Part shown: piece by piece, positions 29,527-37,499 of the stretch
Numbering within the stretch: position 1 is the stretch's first letter
How the letters are laid out: each line of letters starts with the position of its first letter
NCBI GenBank assembly: GCA_964549505.1
Contig: CAZJVD010000005.1
Span: 130,266 to 194,265 of the forward strand
Reading direction: 5' to 3'
From: CAZJVD01 sp964549505
GTDB taxonomy: Bacteria > Bdellovibrionota > UBA1018 > CAZJVD01
DNA length: 64,000 nt
Program-made: the position numbers and the translations under genes
Notes under the pieces: generated by a model
What the model saw: the letters and a program-made list of their open reading frames with translations, nothing else
What the model was told of the DNA's origin: nothing
The model's database searches: none

Positions 29527-29882
29527 GGGGACGTCCAGGTTTCGACGGGAGTGTTGAAGTCCTGAGTGCATGTCGAGGCGCCGCAGGCCTCGTAAAAAAG
29601 CGGCAAAATAGTAATTGGTAACAATTACGCTCCTGCTCTCGCTGCTTAATAAGTAGTCGAGAACACGTGCTCTGAGATCACGCCTGTGGATCTTGGAAGC
29701 ATGTCATTTTACAGGCTGGCTGAAGGTGTTCGTTGACCGCCTCTCAGTGAGATTTAGTCAACGGAGGTTCGGCGAAGTTTGTTCTTGGACGTCGCCGGAC
29801 TAATCTAAAACACGAACTGAACATGGAGATCTCAGAGACAGATCGCTTTCGGACGTGGGTTCGATTCCCACCGTCTCCACCA
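29527..29882 (+). ncRNA. ssrA: Transfer-messenger RNA (tmRNA)
   Basis: A 356-nt tmRNA. The 5' acceptor strand GGGGACG (29527-) pairs with CGTCTCC near the 3' end, followed by ACCA (CCA encoded, ending 29882). A T-arm with GGTTCGATTCC precedes it. The tag reading frame is visible at 29602-29649: resume codon GGC, peptide GKIVIGNNYAPALAA, stop TAA; the Ala-Ala end is the usual protease signal. It rescues stalled ribosomes with SmpB. Its 3' end is the attachment core of the integrated array downstream. Confidence 0.95.
29870..29882 (+). other. attL-type core at the ssrA 3' end
   Basis: CCGTCTCCACCA(T) at the tmRNA 3' end recurs at 33083, 34945, 37884 and, degenerated, 39463. The first base pairs of the accessory region follow immediately. 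tmRNA 3' ends are classic tyrosine-recombinase targets, and the integrase gene starts 120 bp away. Confidence 0.75.
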
Positions 29883-29918
29883 TACTTCATAATAATATCA
29901 AATAGTTGGCGTTTAAAA

Positions 29919-29939
29919 CCCCGTCCGATTCGGACGGGG
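29919..29939 (+). terminator. Rho-independent terminator downstream of tmRNA
   Basis: CCCCGTCC (29919-29926), loop GATTC, GGACGGGG (29932-29939), with a short T run following at about 29947. It would terminate ssrA and lies inside the accessory region, between the attachment core and the integrase. Confidence 0.8.
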
Positions 29940-30002
29940 TAGACGCTTTTCATTTTTCCATTCGATTCCGAAAAGTGTTTAGAAACTTTGGAGGAAAATC
30001 GC

Positions 30003-31163
30003 ATGGGCTATTTTGTGAAGTCACTGGCTTGGAAAAAATCTGCTCCGCTATGGAAAATTCAATTCGTTTCTTACAAAAATAAAGACATTCAACACTCGAC
30101 TGCTAGCAAACCGAAAAAAGAATGGGACATCAAACGGGAACGGTGGCGGTCGCTCGGATTTTATAATGCCATGTCGATTGAGGAAGCTAAAACTCGGGCG
30201 CGCCAACTCAACTCTCAGATTCTTCAAAAAAGACAAGAAGAACGCCTCAAAGAACTAGAAACAATTCGAGTTCAAGAGCAGCTGCGCTTTGATTCTGTTT
30301 TGCCGGTGGAATTTGTACAAGAGTTCGAGGCACGCTTTTTACAGATCAGAGGCAACCTCAACGACACTCAGTTAAAAAGTAAACGACATCGTGTTTATAC
30401 GTTATGGCGCGCGGCTCAGAAGCTGATCATCGCAATGCAATTAGAACCGTCAGAATGGTTTTTCCATATGCACGATTTTTATGATTATTTTTATCAGGAA
30501 GAATTAAGCCTGCGATACATGCATTCGATTTTGAAGTTCGCCAATCTGTGGGGGTTTTTTATTTGTCGGAAAACCGCAAAACCATTTTTGCCCGTCACTG
30601 TTCCTCGAGGCTACGAAAGACAACGTCTGATTGAAAATTACTACCAAAAACAAAAGCGGCAGAGGAAAGCCTCAGAACCGCTGAGTCCGGATCAGCTCGG
30701 AAGCGTTGCTGACAAACTCATGCGAAAGAATTTTAATTGGCTTTATCTCAGCGTTTGGTTTGGATTGCGGCCGAAGGAAATCGACAATCTGAAGGACAAG
30801 AATTTGTGGTCCGTTGAAACATTAGCAAACGGTCGACAAATCCTTTGGGTATTCCAAACTAAGATTATTGCGCTTCCGCCCGAAGATAGGTGGAAGCCAA
30901 TTCCAATAATTTTTGATGAGCAGATATTTGCACTTAAGTTTCTTCGAGACCAGACCTTCAAACGCCCCCTAATCAAGACGATGCGAAAATATTTTGGCCT
31001 CGGGACTGACCTATATGGAGGGAGAAAGGGATTTACAGACCTGATGCTTTCAAAGGGACATGCACTTGAAAATATCAGCGTGTGGCTTGGCCACAGTACA
31101 CTGGAACGGACTTGGCGGAGCTATAAGAATCGAAAGAGATTTCATTTGGCTCAATTTGGGTAA
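30003..31163 (+). CDS. Tyrosine recombinase / integrase
   Basis: A 386-residue site-specific recombinase. ATG 30003 follows GGAGG at 8 bp. The N-terminal Arg/Lys-rich DNA-binding part (YFVKSLAWKKSAPLWKIQF) and a SAM-like core-binding domain precede the catalytic domain. Catalytic residues: Arg256 in WFGLRPKEI, Arg341 in YGGRKGF, His364 in WLGHST, nucleophile Tyr374 in RSYKN. The first His of the HxxR box is Tyr338, a departure from the consensus seen in some active enzymes. Its place 120 bp from the ssrA 3' end indicates it inserted this region. Confidence 0.88.
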   Translation: MGYFVKSLAWKKSAPLWKIQFVSYKNKDIQHSTASKPKKEWDIKRERWRSLGFYNAMSIEEAKTRARQLNSQILQKRQEERLKELETIRVQEQLRFDSVLPVEFVQEFEARFLQIRGNLNDTQLKSKRHRVYTLWRAAQKLIIAMQLEPSEWFFHMHDFYDYFYQEELSLRYMHSILKFANLWGFFICRKTAKPFLPVTVPRGYERQRLIENYYQKQKRQRKASEPLSPDQLGSVADKLMRKNFNWLYLSVWFGLRPKEIDNLKDKNLWSVETLANGRQILWVFQTKIIALPPEDRWKPIPIIFDEQIFALKFLRDQTFKRPLIKTMRKYFGLGTDLYGGRKGFTDLMLSKGHALENISVWLGHSTLERTWRSYKNRKRFHLAQFG

Positions 31164-31219
31164 GTTCCAAAACTAGTACGCCAATTAAAAGCTTTAAGGC
31201 ATATGAGGCACGAAATATT

Positions 31220-31879
31220 TTAGTCCTTTGCGCCAACGAGAATTAAAAGTTCCCCGGATGGAATCTTATCCCACAACTCACCATGAATAGTCCCAAATGG
31301 TTTCAAAACTTCCCCGATCTCCTCAACATATGACTCGAGTTCAGCGCTTCTTTCTTTTATGCCAAAGATAATACCCTTTGGAGGTGCGCCGGTTAGTCGG
31401 GTAACTCCTTTAACTTGCCACCCAGCCTTTTTAAATAATTCCGTTAATTGATCAGCAAACCTGATCGCCTCTGAGTCGCTGTTGTATTTATCTATTTGAA
31501 CATGAATTTTCTTTAATTTTTCTAATTGAGACAAGAAGGCTTCAGCCTGTTTTTTGCTAAACTCTCTTTGCTCTAAACGTTTTGATATCTGATCTGTTTT
31601 AGCCCGAACTTTGCTTAAATTTTCCTGCAGTGCTGTAAGGGCGTCGTCCTGGGTCTTTGAAGGAAACCTCTCTGTCGCAAGTTCAATAAAAGGATCTAAT
31701 TTCGCTTGAATCGCTAAATTAGCACTTTTTAAGTCTGAAAAATTTTTGTTCAGCTCGTGTTTGTCACGGGCCGCGATTTTTTCAGAAATATTTGAAATCC
31801 AGAAAGGACCCACAACTGCAATAACTCCCGCAGAAACCGTTAAAAATGTTGCAAATGTTTTCCAAGTTTGAAGATCCAT
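31220..31879 (-). CDS. Hypothetical membrane-anchored coiled-coil protein
   Basis: A 219-residue protein with an N-terminal membrane helix (FATFLTVSAGVIAVVGPFWI) and a long Lys/Glu/Gln-rich coiled coil (residues about 35-135). A small C-terminal alpha/beta domain follows (RFADQLTELFKKAGWQVKGV and GIIFGIKERSAEL). Family not recognised; the C-terminal domain has the look of small domains found at the end of membrane proteins in mobile elements. It is oriented against the integrase, ending 56 bp past its stop. Confidence 0.6.
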   Translation of the reverse strand: MDLQTWKTFATFLTVSAGVIAVVGPFWISNISEKIAARDKHELNKNFSDLKSANLAIQAKLDPFIELATERFPSKTQDDALTALQENLSKVRAKTDQISKRLEQREFSKKQAEAFLSQLEKLKKIHVQIDKYNSDSEAIRFADQLTELFKKAGWQVKGVTRLTGAPPKGIIFGIKERSAELESYVEEIGEVLKPFGTIHGELWDKIPSGELLILVGAKD

Positions 31880-32029
31880 AGTTCTTTTAGCTAGATTAAA
31901 CTACACACGTTCGCCTGGCCGCTCAAGCGCGATATAGATTCAACCATGGGATTTTCTAGGCGAAACCACCGATCCTCAGGTCGATGTTTTTACGTGACCG
32001 TGCGTCATTGGTGAAGTATATTACCGCCC

Positions 32030-32989
32030 ATGCCACACTGGAACGAAACGACAATTGCCCCACAAGCAAAGACCATCTTGAAAAATCTTGAAGAGAAAGG
32101 CCGAGGAGCACCTCCAATCAGAAGCATTCCGATAAACATTCTCCGAGAAAAACTTCATGCATTCTGGTCGTCTGTAGGACCGCCATATGAAAAAGTCAGC
32201 GACGTGAAACAGACAAAAATTTCTGGTTCAAAAAGAGAAATAGAACTCCGTATTTATGAACCAGAGAGGCTTTCAGAGTTTAAATCTGCAATTATTTTTT
32301 TTCACGGCGGCGCACATTGCGTTCTAAATTTTGATACCTACGACGCGATCTGCAGAATCCTTAGTAATAAAACTGGCAGCACCTTGATTTCCGTAAATTA
32401 CAGTTTAGCTCCTGAGCATCCTTTTCCGGCCGGTCCCGAGGACTGTATCGATGCCACAAAATGGGTTTTCGAAAATACTTTAACCCTTGGAATCGATGAA
32501 AAAAACATTGCGTTAGTGGGTGATAGCGCTGGTGGCAACATGGCTCTTCAAGTTTCAATCGCTTTAAGAGATGAACCGAAATACCAACCTAAGTTCCAAC
32601 TACTCATCTACCCAAATACTGATTTGAGCCGAAGTTTGCCTTCACACCAAACGAACGATGGAATCCTTTTAGATGCAGAAAACATTTCTTTTTATTACGA
32701 GCTTTATGCAGCCAAAAACGTGAAATTGGACGATCCAAAAATTTCACCTCTGTGGCATAAAGATTTATCACGCCTGCCTCAAACTGAAATTATCACCGCA
32801 GAATTTGATCCAGTACGCGATGATGGTGAAAGGTTAGCCGACCGATTAAGAGAATCTGGTGTTCCAGTCACATTAAAGCGTTACGACGGGATGGTTCACG
32901 GTTTCGTTAGTATGGCTGGGGTATTAGATAAGGGTCGCGAAGCTCTTATTGAAATCTGTAAAAGCCTAACCAAAGCATTCTCAGTTTGA
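32030..32989 (+). CDS. Alpha/beta hydrolase, hormone-sensitive-lipase-like esterase
   Basis: A 319-residue enzyme of the HSL/bacterial family IV esterases. The oxyanion motif is IIFFHGGAHC (HGGA instead of HGGG). The nucleophile is in VGDSAGGNMAL (Ser), the acid in AEFDPVRDDG and the His in MVHGFVSM; the set is complete. No signal peptide, so cytoplasmic carboxylesterase activity on short acyl esters is expected. Its composition is AT-rich compared with the chromosome on either side of the array. It is the cargo gene nearest the R1 site in the first segment. Confidence 0.88.
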   Translation: MPHWNETTIAPQAKTILKNLEEKGRGAPPIRSIPINILREKLHAFWSSVGPPYEKVSDVKQTKISGSKREIELRIYEPERLSEFKSAIIFFHGGAHCVLNFDTYDAICRILSNKTGSTLISVNYSLAPEHPFPAGPEDCIDATKWVFENTLTLGIDEKNIALVGDSAGGNMALQVSIALRDEPKYQPKFQLLIYPNTDLSRSLPSHQTNDGILLDAENISFYYELYAAKNVKLDDPKISPLWHKDLSRLPQTEIITAEFDPVRDDGERLADRLRESGVPVTLKRYDGMVHGFVSMAGVLDKGREALIEICKSLTKAFSV

Positions 32990-33027
32990 TTTTCAATAAA
33001 ACTAGGATCATAATTAAAAAATAAACC

Positions 33028-33093
33028 GTGGCTACTTTTGGCTACTTCGGTTTGTAACTTGTTGAAGTTACTCAGTCGGCGACGTCTCCACCA
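33028..33093 (+). repeat. att-like right-end module R1
   Basis: GGCTA at 33030 and 33040 (10 bp apart), AACTTGTTGAAGTT at about 33057, and core CGTCTCCACCA starting at 33083, 43 bp after the second GGCTA. Shares an AT-rich lead-in (TCATAATT... TAAACC) with R4. Confidence 0.8.
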
Positions 33094-33098
33094 CCACC

Positions 33099-33138
33099 GT
33101 TACCCGAGGTTACGGGACATTACTCGATGTTACGCGAC
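33099..33138 (+). repeat. Four 10-bp direct repeats next to R1
   Basis: GTTACCCGAG, GTTACGGGAC, ATTACTCGAT and GTTACGCGAC follow each other exactly (starts 33099, 33109, 33119, 33129). One helical-turn phasing suggests a cooperative protein-binding array. Further GGCTACTTT copies lie at 33205 and 33227. Confidence 0.75.
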
Positions 33139-33263
33139 TGTAGTGAAATAGGTTCGAGTACAGCACAAAATAGAGTATGAAAATCACCTACTTTTGAATT
33201 CTTTGGCTACTTTCTGACTCCGTCGTGGCTACTTTTGTTCATAAATTTTAACTGCCCCAGGCA

Positions 33264-33286
33264 ATATAATTATGATATAATTATAT
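33264..33286. promoter_or_regulatory. Operator palindrome of brnTA copy 1
   Basis: Perfect 10-bp arms ATATAATTAT and ATAATTATAT around GAT, ending 4 bp before the brnT ATG. BrnA antitoxins are known DNA-binding autoregulators, so this is the likely operator overlapping the -10. Confidence 0.7.
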
Positions 33287-33290
33287 TGTA

Positions 33291-33584
33291 ATGAGTAATC
33301 TTCATTTTAGATGGGATACTAACAAAAATAGGATTAACAAAAAGCAGCATCGCATTTCATTCGAAGAAGCTAAAACGGTTTTCAGTGATCCCAATGCTCG
33401 ATTGATTTCCGACCCTGATCATTCGGATGACGAAGATCGATTTGTATTAATAGGAATGAGTGAACAGCTTCGAATTTTAGTGGTCTGCCACTGTTATCGT
33501 GAAAACGACTCTCAGATCCGAATTTTTTCCGCAAGAAAAGCGAAACCTAATGAAGTGAAGTCCTACGAGGAAAATCTATTATGA
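33291..33584 (+). CDS. brnT: BrnT family ribonuclease toxin (copy 1)
   Basis: A 97-residue type II toxin. Family pattern: FRWDTNKNRINKKQHRISFE at the start, EEAKTVFSDPNARLISDPDH, EDRFVLIGMSEQLRILVVCH, then IRIFSARKAKPNE. BrnT folds like RelE and cleaves RNA; the conserved Arg/Lys cluster near the end (SARKAK) is present. The ATGA overlap with brnA and the operator palindrome directly upstream complete a standard brnTA operon. Part of the ssrA array, second segment. Confidence 0.92.
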   Translation: MSNLHFRWDTNKNRINKKQHRISFEEAKTVFSDPNARLISDPDHSDDEDRFVLIGMSEQLRILVVCHCYRENDSQIRIFSARKAKPNEVKSYEENLL

Positions 33585-33814
33585 GAAAAGAATACGATTT
33601 CAAAAATTCAAAAAAGAATCCCTACGCCAAACACCTAAAGCAGCAAGTCACGATCTTGTTGGATAAGGAAGCCATTGCGTACTTCAAGCAATTGGCGACA
33701 GAAACCGGCGTCGCTTACCAAGTTCTGATCAATCTCTATCTCAAAGAGTGTGCTGCACAAAAAAAACGCCTCTCGTTTGGAGCGTCAAAAGCTGCAAAAA
33801 AATCGGCTGCATGA
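33581..33814 (+). CDS. brnA: BrnA family antitoxin (copy 1)
   Basis: A 77-residue ribbon-helix-helix antitoxin: KNPYAKHLKQQVTILLDKEA as the DNA-binding strand region and IAYFKQLATETGVAYQVLIN as the two helices, ending in a Lys-rich tail. It neutralises BrnT and represses the operon. The start overlaps brnT by 4 bp. Highly similar to the second copy at 36386. Confidence 0.92.
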   Translation: MRKEYDFKNSKKNPYAKHLKQQVTILLDKEAIAYFKQLATETGVAYQVLINLYLKECAAQKKRLSFGASKAAKKSAA

Positions 33815-33824
33815 ACAATTTGGC

Positions 33825-34871
33825 ATGAGAAAACAAACCTTAATAATCTTAAAGGTGCTAGCGGTCGCGTGTACGCTGCTAATAATAGCTTCGATTGTAG
33901 AACGGACAAACCGGGCGCCGAACGGCTGTTTCCTTAACCAATCCTACCCTCTTCATCTTACCTTTGATGATGGCCCAGAAATTAATGGGACCACTGAAGA
34001 TATCGTAACTACACTCGCAGAAGAACAAATCCCAGCTACCTTTTTCATTATGGGTTCATTGCTAGTTCCTGGAACACCTAGAATCAGACCTCAACCTAAA
34101 CCCCTCACTGGTTATGAAAAATATGTTATCGATCAAGCACCCAATCAAAAGGCCACCTTAGCGGAAGTAAAAAACAGATACGAACTACTTAACAAAATGA
34201 AAGAATTCGGATTCTTAATAGGGAGTCATACTTTTTTTCATCGTCTGCATAATTTTATTATTACTGACCCAAACCAGCAGGCAACGCTTGATCAAAATCC
34301 GGCACAAAAGGTTCTGTATTTTAAATCTAAAGAAGAAATGATTGAGAATATCCGAAAGGGAACATCTGTTCTTGAAGAATATCTCTCAAAACCAATTCCC
34401 TTTATACGCATGCCGTTTGGCGGTGGAACGCTTGCCCGCAATAGCAAAGACAATGATCATTTAAATAATGCCGATGTAGTTCGAGCTTTTGCTTCGAAGG
34501 GGTTTCGGCACATCGGCTGGGATATTGATTCCATTGATTATCACTTTTCGAATCTCGATATCGACCCGAAAACGAACAAACCTACCACGGCCGGTGATCG
34601 CTCTACTCTCCTTATGAAAAATCTTTCACAAGAAGTCTGTCGAGCCAAAGGAGGAATTATCCTCTTGCATGACAAAATGCCTTTAACTGCTCTCTATCTT
34701 AAGCAATGGATTCGTGAACTTCGCGCAGCTGGACATCGATTTGTGAGCCTAAAAGAACTGTATCCAGATTGCTTTGACGAAAGCACTGATCGATTTTCGA
34801 CCGAACACATAGAATTTATGGAAAATCGCAAAGGCGAACTTCGACAGTGCTGGACTAGAGTAGAAAAATAG
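33825..34871 (+). CDS. Membrane-anchored polysaccharide deacetylase
   Basis: A 348-residue NodB-type carbohydrate esterase; ATG 33825 gives an N-terminal membrane/signal helix (IILKVLAVACTLLIIASI). Catalytic motifs: LTFDDGPE (Asp48-Asp49), LIGSHTFFHRLHN (metal His pair), FIRMPFGG, and ILLHD near the C-terminus. It removes N- or O-acetyl groups from surface polysaccharide or peptidoglycan in the periplasm. A decayed relative lies at 39521-39960 in the same array. Just before its stop the region is AT-rich, then R2 begins. Confidence 0.9.
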   Translation: MRKQTLIILKVLAVACTLLIIASIVERTNRAPNGCFLNQSYPLHLTFDDGPEINGTTEDIVTTLAEEQIPATFFIMGSLLVPGTPRIRPQPKPLTGYEKYVIDQAPNQKATLAEVKNRYELLNKMKEFGFLIGSHTFFHRLHNFIITDPNQQATLDQNPAQKVLYFKSKEEMIENIRKGTSVLEEYLSKPIPFIRMPFGGGTLARNSKDNDHLNNADVVRAFASKGFRHIGWDIDSIDYHFSNLDIDPKTNKPTTAGDRSTLLMKNLSQEVCRAKGGIILLHDKMPLTALYLKQWIRELRAAGHRFVSLKELYPDCFDESTDRFSTEHIEFMENRKGELRQCWTRVEK

Positions 34872-34890
34872 ATCATGATAAAAAATACTC

Positions 34891-34957
34891 GTGGCTACTT
34901 TTGGCTACTTCGCCACATAACTTGTTGAAGTCACTCAGAACACGCCGTCTCCACTAT
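34891..34957 (+). repeat. att-like right-end module R2
   Basis: GGCTA at 34893 and 34903, TAACTTGTTGAAGTCACTC after them, core CGTCTCC at 34946, again 43 bp after the second GGCTA. GTGGC/GCCAC around the repeats can form a hairpin. Confidence 0.82.
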
Positions 34958-35247
34958 CTTTTAAATACCGGAATTCCGGAAACAAATCTGCAGGCCGAGT
35001 GAGCGTGAAGCGAGGAGAATATGTAGCCGACGACTGGGCACATGACCGCAGAAACGCTCATTATTATCAAAAGCGCTCTGAGTCACAATCTGGTAAACTG
35101 TTTCGGTATGCAGTTCGCGATTTATTTTTCGATATTTTTTTCACTTACAGCTCTCGCCGGAGAAGGGCCCGCGCGCACGACAGCGACCGAACTGTACAAT
35201 AAATATCGCGCGACTAATCCAAACAGCTGCGAATCAATTTACTACGG
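34944..35247 (+). repeat. 304-bp direct repeat, copy A
   Basis: Matches 37883-38186 (offset 2939) with two substitutions seen (near 34955 and 34992). It begins exactly at the att core and includes a perfect palindrome CCGGAATTCCGG (34968-34979) and the first codons of the metallopeptidase gene. Confidence 0.9.
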
Positions 35248-35260
35248 GTGTCTCGAGTAG
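35108..35260 (+). pseudogene. Truncated 5' fragment of the metallopeptidase gene
   Basis: From ATG 35108 the frame reads the same signal peptide and first mature residues as the full gene at 38047 (QFAIYFSIFFSLTALAGEGP), identical until the end of the 304-bp repeat at 35247. It then diverges and stops after three codons. It lacks the zinc site, so it cannot be functional as an enzyme. Confidence 0.85.
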
Positions 35261-35576
35261 TGGGGCGAACTAGGCTTTATCAGTTCAATCCAAAGTCTCC
35301 TTACACGGCACCACTTAAAAAAATGATCGAGATTAGCTACTTGAATATTCCACTCAGGGAGCGGGAAAAGATTTTTCACACCCGCAGGCGTCCACGGCGC
35401 AAAGGAAAGCCTGTTTTATGAAAGCTCCAAATTTCAAAATTTGTACAAAAGAAGAACTTTGACAGTACAACGTTCGAAAATGGTGCGTAAGCGAAGGCGC
35501 AAAGGATAAATTACAGGAGTTTATCCGTAGGATCGGAAAACAATAATCACAGTGCTTCGTTGCGTGATGGAGGCAT
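35261..35576. other. 316-bp remnant region without a clear gene
   Basis: This stretch between the truncated metallopeptidase and the cupin gene has short frames on both strands but none with a start, ribosome site and protein-like pattern. It probably contains worn-down cargo from an earlier insertion. Confidence 0.4.
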
Positions 35577-36053
35577 ATGAAAAAAGTAAAACAGAACGGT
35601 AAAGTCGTAAACGAGAAGAAACTTAATTGGATCACCTACAAGAATGGAGAACGTTTTCTCTTCTTTCGCAAACGGCTCGGCCTATCTGCAGGCAGCCGCA
35701 ACCTGGGATGTAGTCTCTATGAAGTCCCACCAAAAAAACAATCCTTCCCGCTGCACTTTCATCACTCTAATGAGGAAGCCATATTTATTCTTTCGGGCTG
35801 CGGACTGCTCAGAACGATAAATAAAACTAAACGCATATCTGAGGGAGATTACCTTTCACTCCTGCCCGGTCCGACCGGTTCTCATCAATTGATCAACAAC
35901 TCTAATGAAACGCTTCGATATCTCTGCTTTTCGACCATGATCGAGCCTGATATTTGCGAATATCCTGATTCCAAAAAACTGATCGTATTCGGAGAAACAC
36001 AAAGCTGCTTCCGAGTCGACCGAAAACTGAAATATTGGTCTGGTGAAAAATAA
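35577..36053 (+). CDS. Cupin domain-containing protein
   Basis: A 158-residue small cytoplasmic protein. Cupin motif 1 is visible as FPLHFHHSNEEAIFILSGCG (metal-ligand His and Glu residues), motif 2 as GDYLSLLPGPTGSHQLIN. The preceding Lys-rich start (KKVKQNGKVVNEKK) has no signal sequence. Metal-dependent isomerase, oxygenase or sugar-binding roles are all possible. GGAGG lies just upstream of the ATG. Cargo of the third array segment. Confidence 0.82.
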   Translation: MKKVKQNGKVVNEKKLNWITYKNGERFLFFRKRLGLSAGSRNLGCSLYEVPPKKQSFPLHFHHSNEEAIFILSGCGLLRTINKTKRISEGDYLSLLPGPTGSHQLINNSNETLRYLCFSTMIEPDICEYPDSKKLIVFGETQSCFRVDRKLKYWSGEK

Positions 36054-36068
36054 TGGGAATAAAACCTC

Positions 36069-36091
36069 AGATAATTATGATATAATTATAC
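36069..36091. promoter_or_regulatory. Operator palindrome of brnTA copy 2
   Basis: AGATAATTAT-GAT-ATAATTATAC, the same palindrome as at 33264-33286 with one substitution in each outer arm and the same spacing to the start position. Confidence 0.6.
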
Positions 36092-36095
36092 TGTA

Positions 36096-36389
36096 ACGCG
36101 GAAGCTTCAATTTGACTGGGATACCGCTAAAAGTGCTCTTAATAAGAAGAAACACGGCGTCTCCTTTGATGAAGCTAAGACGGTTTTTATCGACTCAAAT
36201 GCCCGCCTCATTTCTGATCCTGATCATTCAGAAGTGGAAGATCGATTCATACTTTTGGGGCTCCGTGAAAGTCTACGCATGTTGGTAGTTTGTCACTGTT
36301 ACCGAGAGGACGGATTATTAATTCGAGTTATCTCTGCAAGAAAAGCTAACCGAAAAGAATCAAAAACCTATGAGGAGCACTTAAAATGA
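36096..36389 (+). CDS. brnT: BrnT family toxin (copy 2) with ACG in place of ATG
   Basis: A complete BrnT-like frame of about 97 residues: LQFDWDTAKSALNKKKHGVS, then FDEAKTVFIDSNARLISDPD, EDRFILLGLRESLRMLVVCH and VISARKANRKE. Compared with copy 1, GTA-ATG became GTA-ACG at the start site (36096-36098), and no ATG, GTG or TTG is in frame nearby. ACG can start translation weakly, so the toxin may be silenced or strongly down-tuned. The stop overlaps brnA as ATGA, as in copy 1. Confidence 0.8.
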   Translation, partial: TRKLQFDWDTAKSALNKKKHGVSFDEAKTVFIDSNARLISDPDHSEVEDRFILLGLRESLRMLVVCHCYREDGLLIRVISARKANRKESKTYEEHLK

Positions 36390-36619
36390 GAAAAGAATAC
36401 GACTTCACAAAATCAAAGAAGAATCCATACGCCAAGCACCTTAAACAGCAAGTGACAATTCTCTTGGATAAAGAAGCTATTTCGTACTTTAAGAAACTGT
36501 CTGCGAAGACTGGGGTACCTTATCAGGTCCTAATCAATCTTTACTTGAAGGAATGCGCGGAATTGAAAAAGGAACTCTCGTTTGATGTCAAAAAAACGGG
36601 TCGCAAAACTGCTGCTTAG
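36386..36619 (+). CDS. brnA: BrnA family antitoxin (copy 2)
   Basis: A 77-residue ribbon-helix-helix antitoxin nearly the same as copy 1 (KNPYAKHLKQQVTILLDKEA shared; helix region ISYFKKLSAKTGVPYQVLIN). The frame and start are intact although the linked toxin has lost its ATG, a common pattern when the antitoxin is kept after toxin decay. It could also cross-neutralise the copy 1 toxin. Confidence 0.9.
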   Translation: MRKEYDFTKSKKNPYAKHLKQQVTILLDKEAISYFKKLSAKTGVPYQVLINLYLKECAELKKELSFDVKKTGRKTAA

Positions 36620-36653
36620 TCGCCATTTTGGTAAAATTAGGGACCAGAAAAAA

Positions 36654-37115
36654 ATGAAAAAGTTCTTAATGTATTTAACTTTTGTTTTCAGTTTGTGGTC
36701 TTTTCAAGATGTACTTTCAATCGAACAAAAAAGAAATTGCGGACTAGTCGCTCCTGGTACTTCAATCGATACCAACTGCAAAACTGTGGAGACTATGCCA
36801 CCCATCTTTCTAGAGGGCAAAGCAAAGATTGTTACCGAAGTAACTAAAGTCGAATGTGGCGGTACTAAAACGACTTTTTCACAGGAATACATAGCAACCG
36901 TTTCGGTCATTAAAACTATTTCCGGAAAAGCCCCAGAAACTTTTCAAATACCCTTTACATCTTACTCAGATGGAAAAGCACGTCCAAATGAGCGAAAGAG
37001 CATGCTTCGAGGAGATCAGCTAGAAATGGAAGTTAAGAAATTCAAAGGAGGTTATATTGTACCTTCGCAGATCAGACCATTACGAACTTCTGCATCAATG
37101 CTTCCTAGGTGTTAA
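36654..37115 (+). CDS. Small secreted hypothetical protein
   Basis: A 153-residue protein; ATG 36654 starts a signal peptide (FLMYLTFVFSLWSFQDVLS). The mature part has four or more Cys (RNCGL, TNCKT, VECGG, final PRC) suggesting disulphides, and beta-type segments (AKIVTEVTKVECGG, YIATVSVIKTISG). Family not recognised. It follows brnA by about 35 bp and may share its promoter. Confidence 0.6.
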   Translation: MKKFLMYLTFVFSLWSFQDVLSIEQKRNCGLVAPGTSIDTNCKTVETMPPIFLEGKAKIVTEVTKVECGGTKTTFSQEYIATVSVIKTISGKAPETFQIPFTSYSDGKARPNERKSMLRGDQLEMEVKKFKGGYIVPSQIRPLRTSASMLPRC

Positions 37116-37184
37116 TTTTTTCCGTTTCAACGCAATTCACATAACGTCAAAGATTTAGCGTTAAAAACCCCGTCTAGTCGCGCT

Positions 37185-37499
37185 TTAAGCAGCATTGACA
37201 TCTATTTTCATCTTGAGTCCCGCATCGTCGACCAATCCTTGCAGAGCCAATCTAACAAACTGTTCGGGAGATCGTCCCAAGACTTTGGCAAACCGCGCTG
37301 CACGTTCAGGGCTAACCACCTTCCGTCCCTTTTCAATGTCACAGAGATGAGACGCCGAGATCCCTAGCCTACGAGCAAACGTCGCTTGTGAAAACTCCTC
37401 GCCAAGTCTCAAAGACTCAAGAAGTCCTCCCAAACTCAGAGGTCTTCCAGAGACAACCTCCAAAAACTTCATGGCTTCACTTTTCTTCTTAGTAGTCAT
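37185..37499 (-). CDS. higA: HigA/XRE family antitoxin
   Basis: A 104-residue protein from ATG 37499, preceded by GAGGAGG in the toxin's 3' end. A helix-turn-helix of XRE type is clear: EEFSQATFARRLGISASHLC then DIEKGRKVVSPERAARFAKV. Second gene of a higBA-type pair in toxin-first order, overlapping the toxin frame by 11 bp. It should bind the two GGTGAA palindromes upstream of the toxin. The antitoxin is intact while the toxin has a nonsense codon. Confidence 0.88.
   Translation of the reverse strand: MTTKKKSEAMKFLEVVSGRPLSLGGLLESLRLGEEFSQATFARRLGISASHLCDIEKGRKVVSPERAARFAKVLGRSPEQFVRLALQGLVDDAGLKMKIDVNAA

Noticed and set aside
37156..37177. Second copy of the tmRNA terminator region (TTAGCGTTAAAAACCCCGTC)
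   Set aside because: About 18 of 22 bases resemble 29906-29927 but there is no att core or hairpin beside it, so evidence for another element end is too weak.
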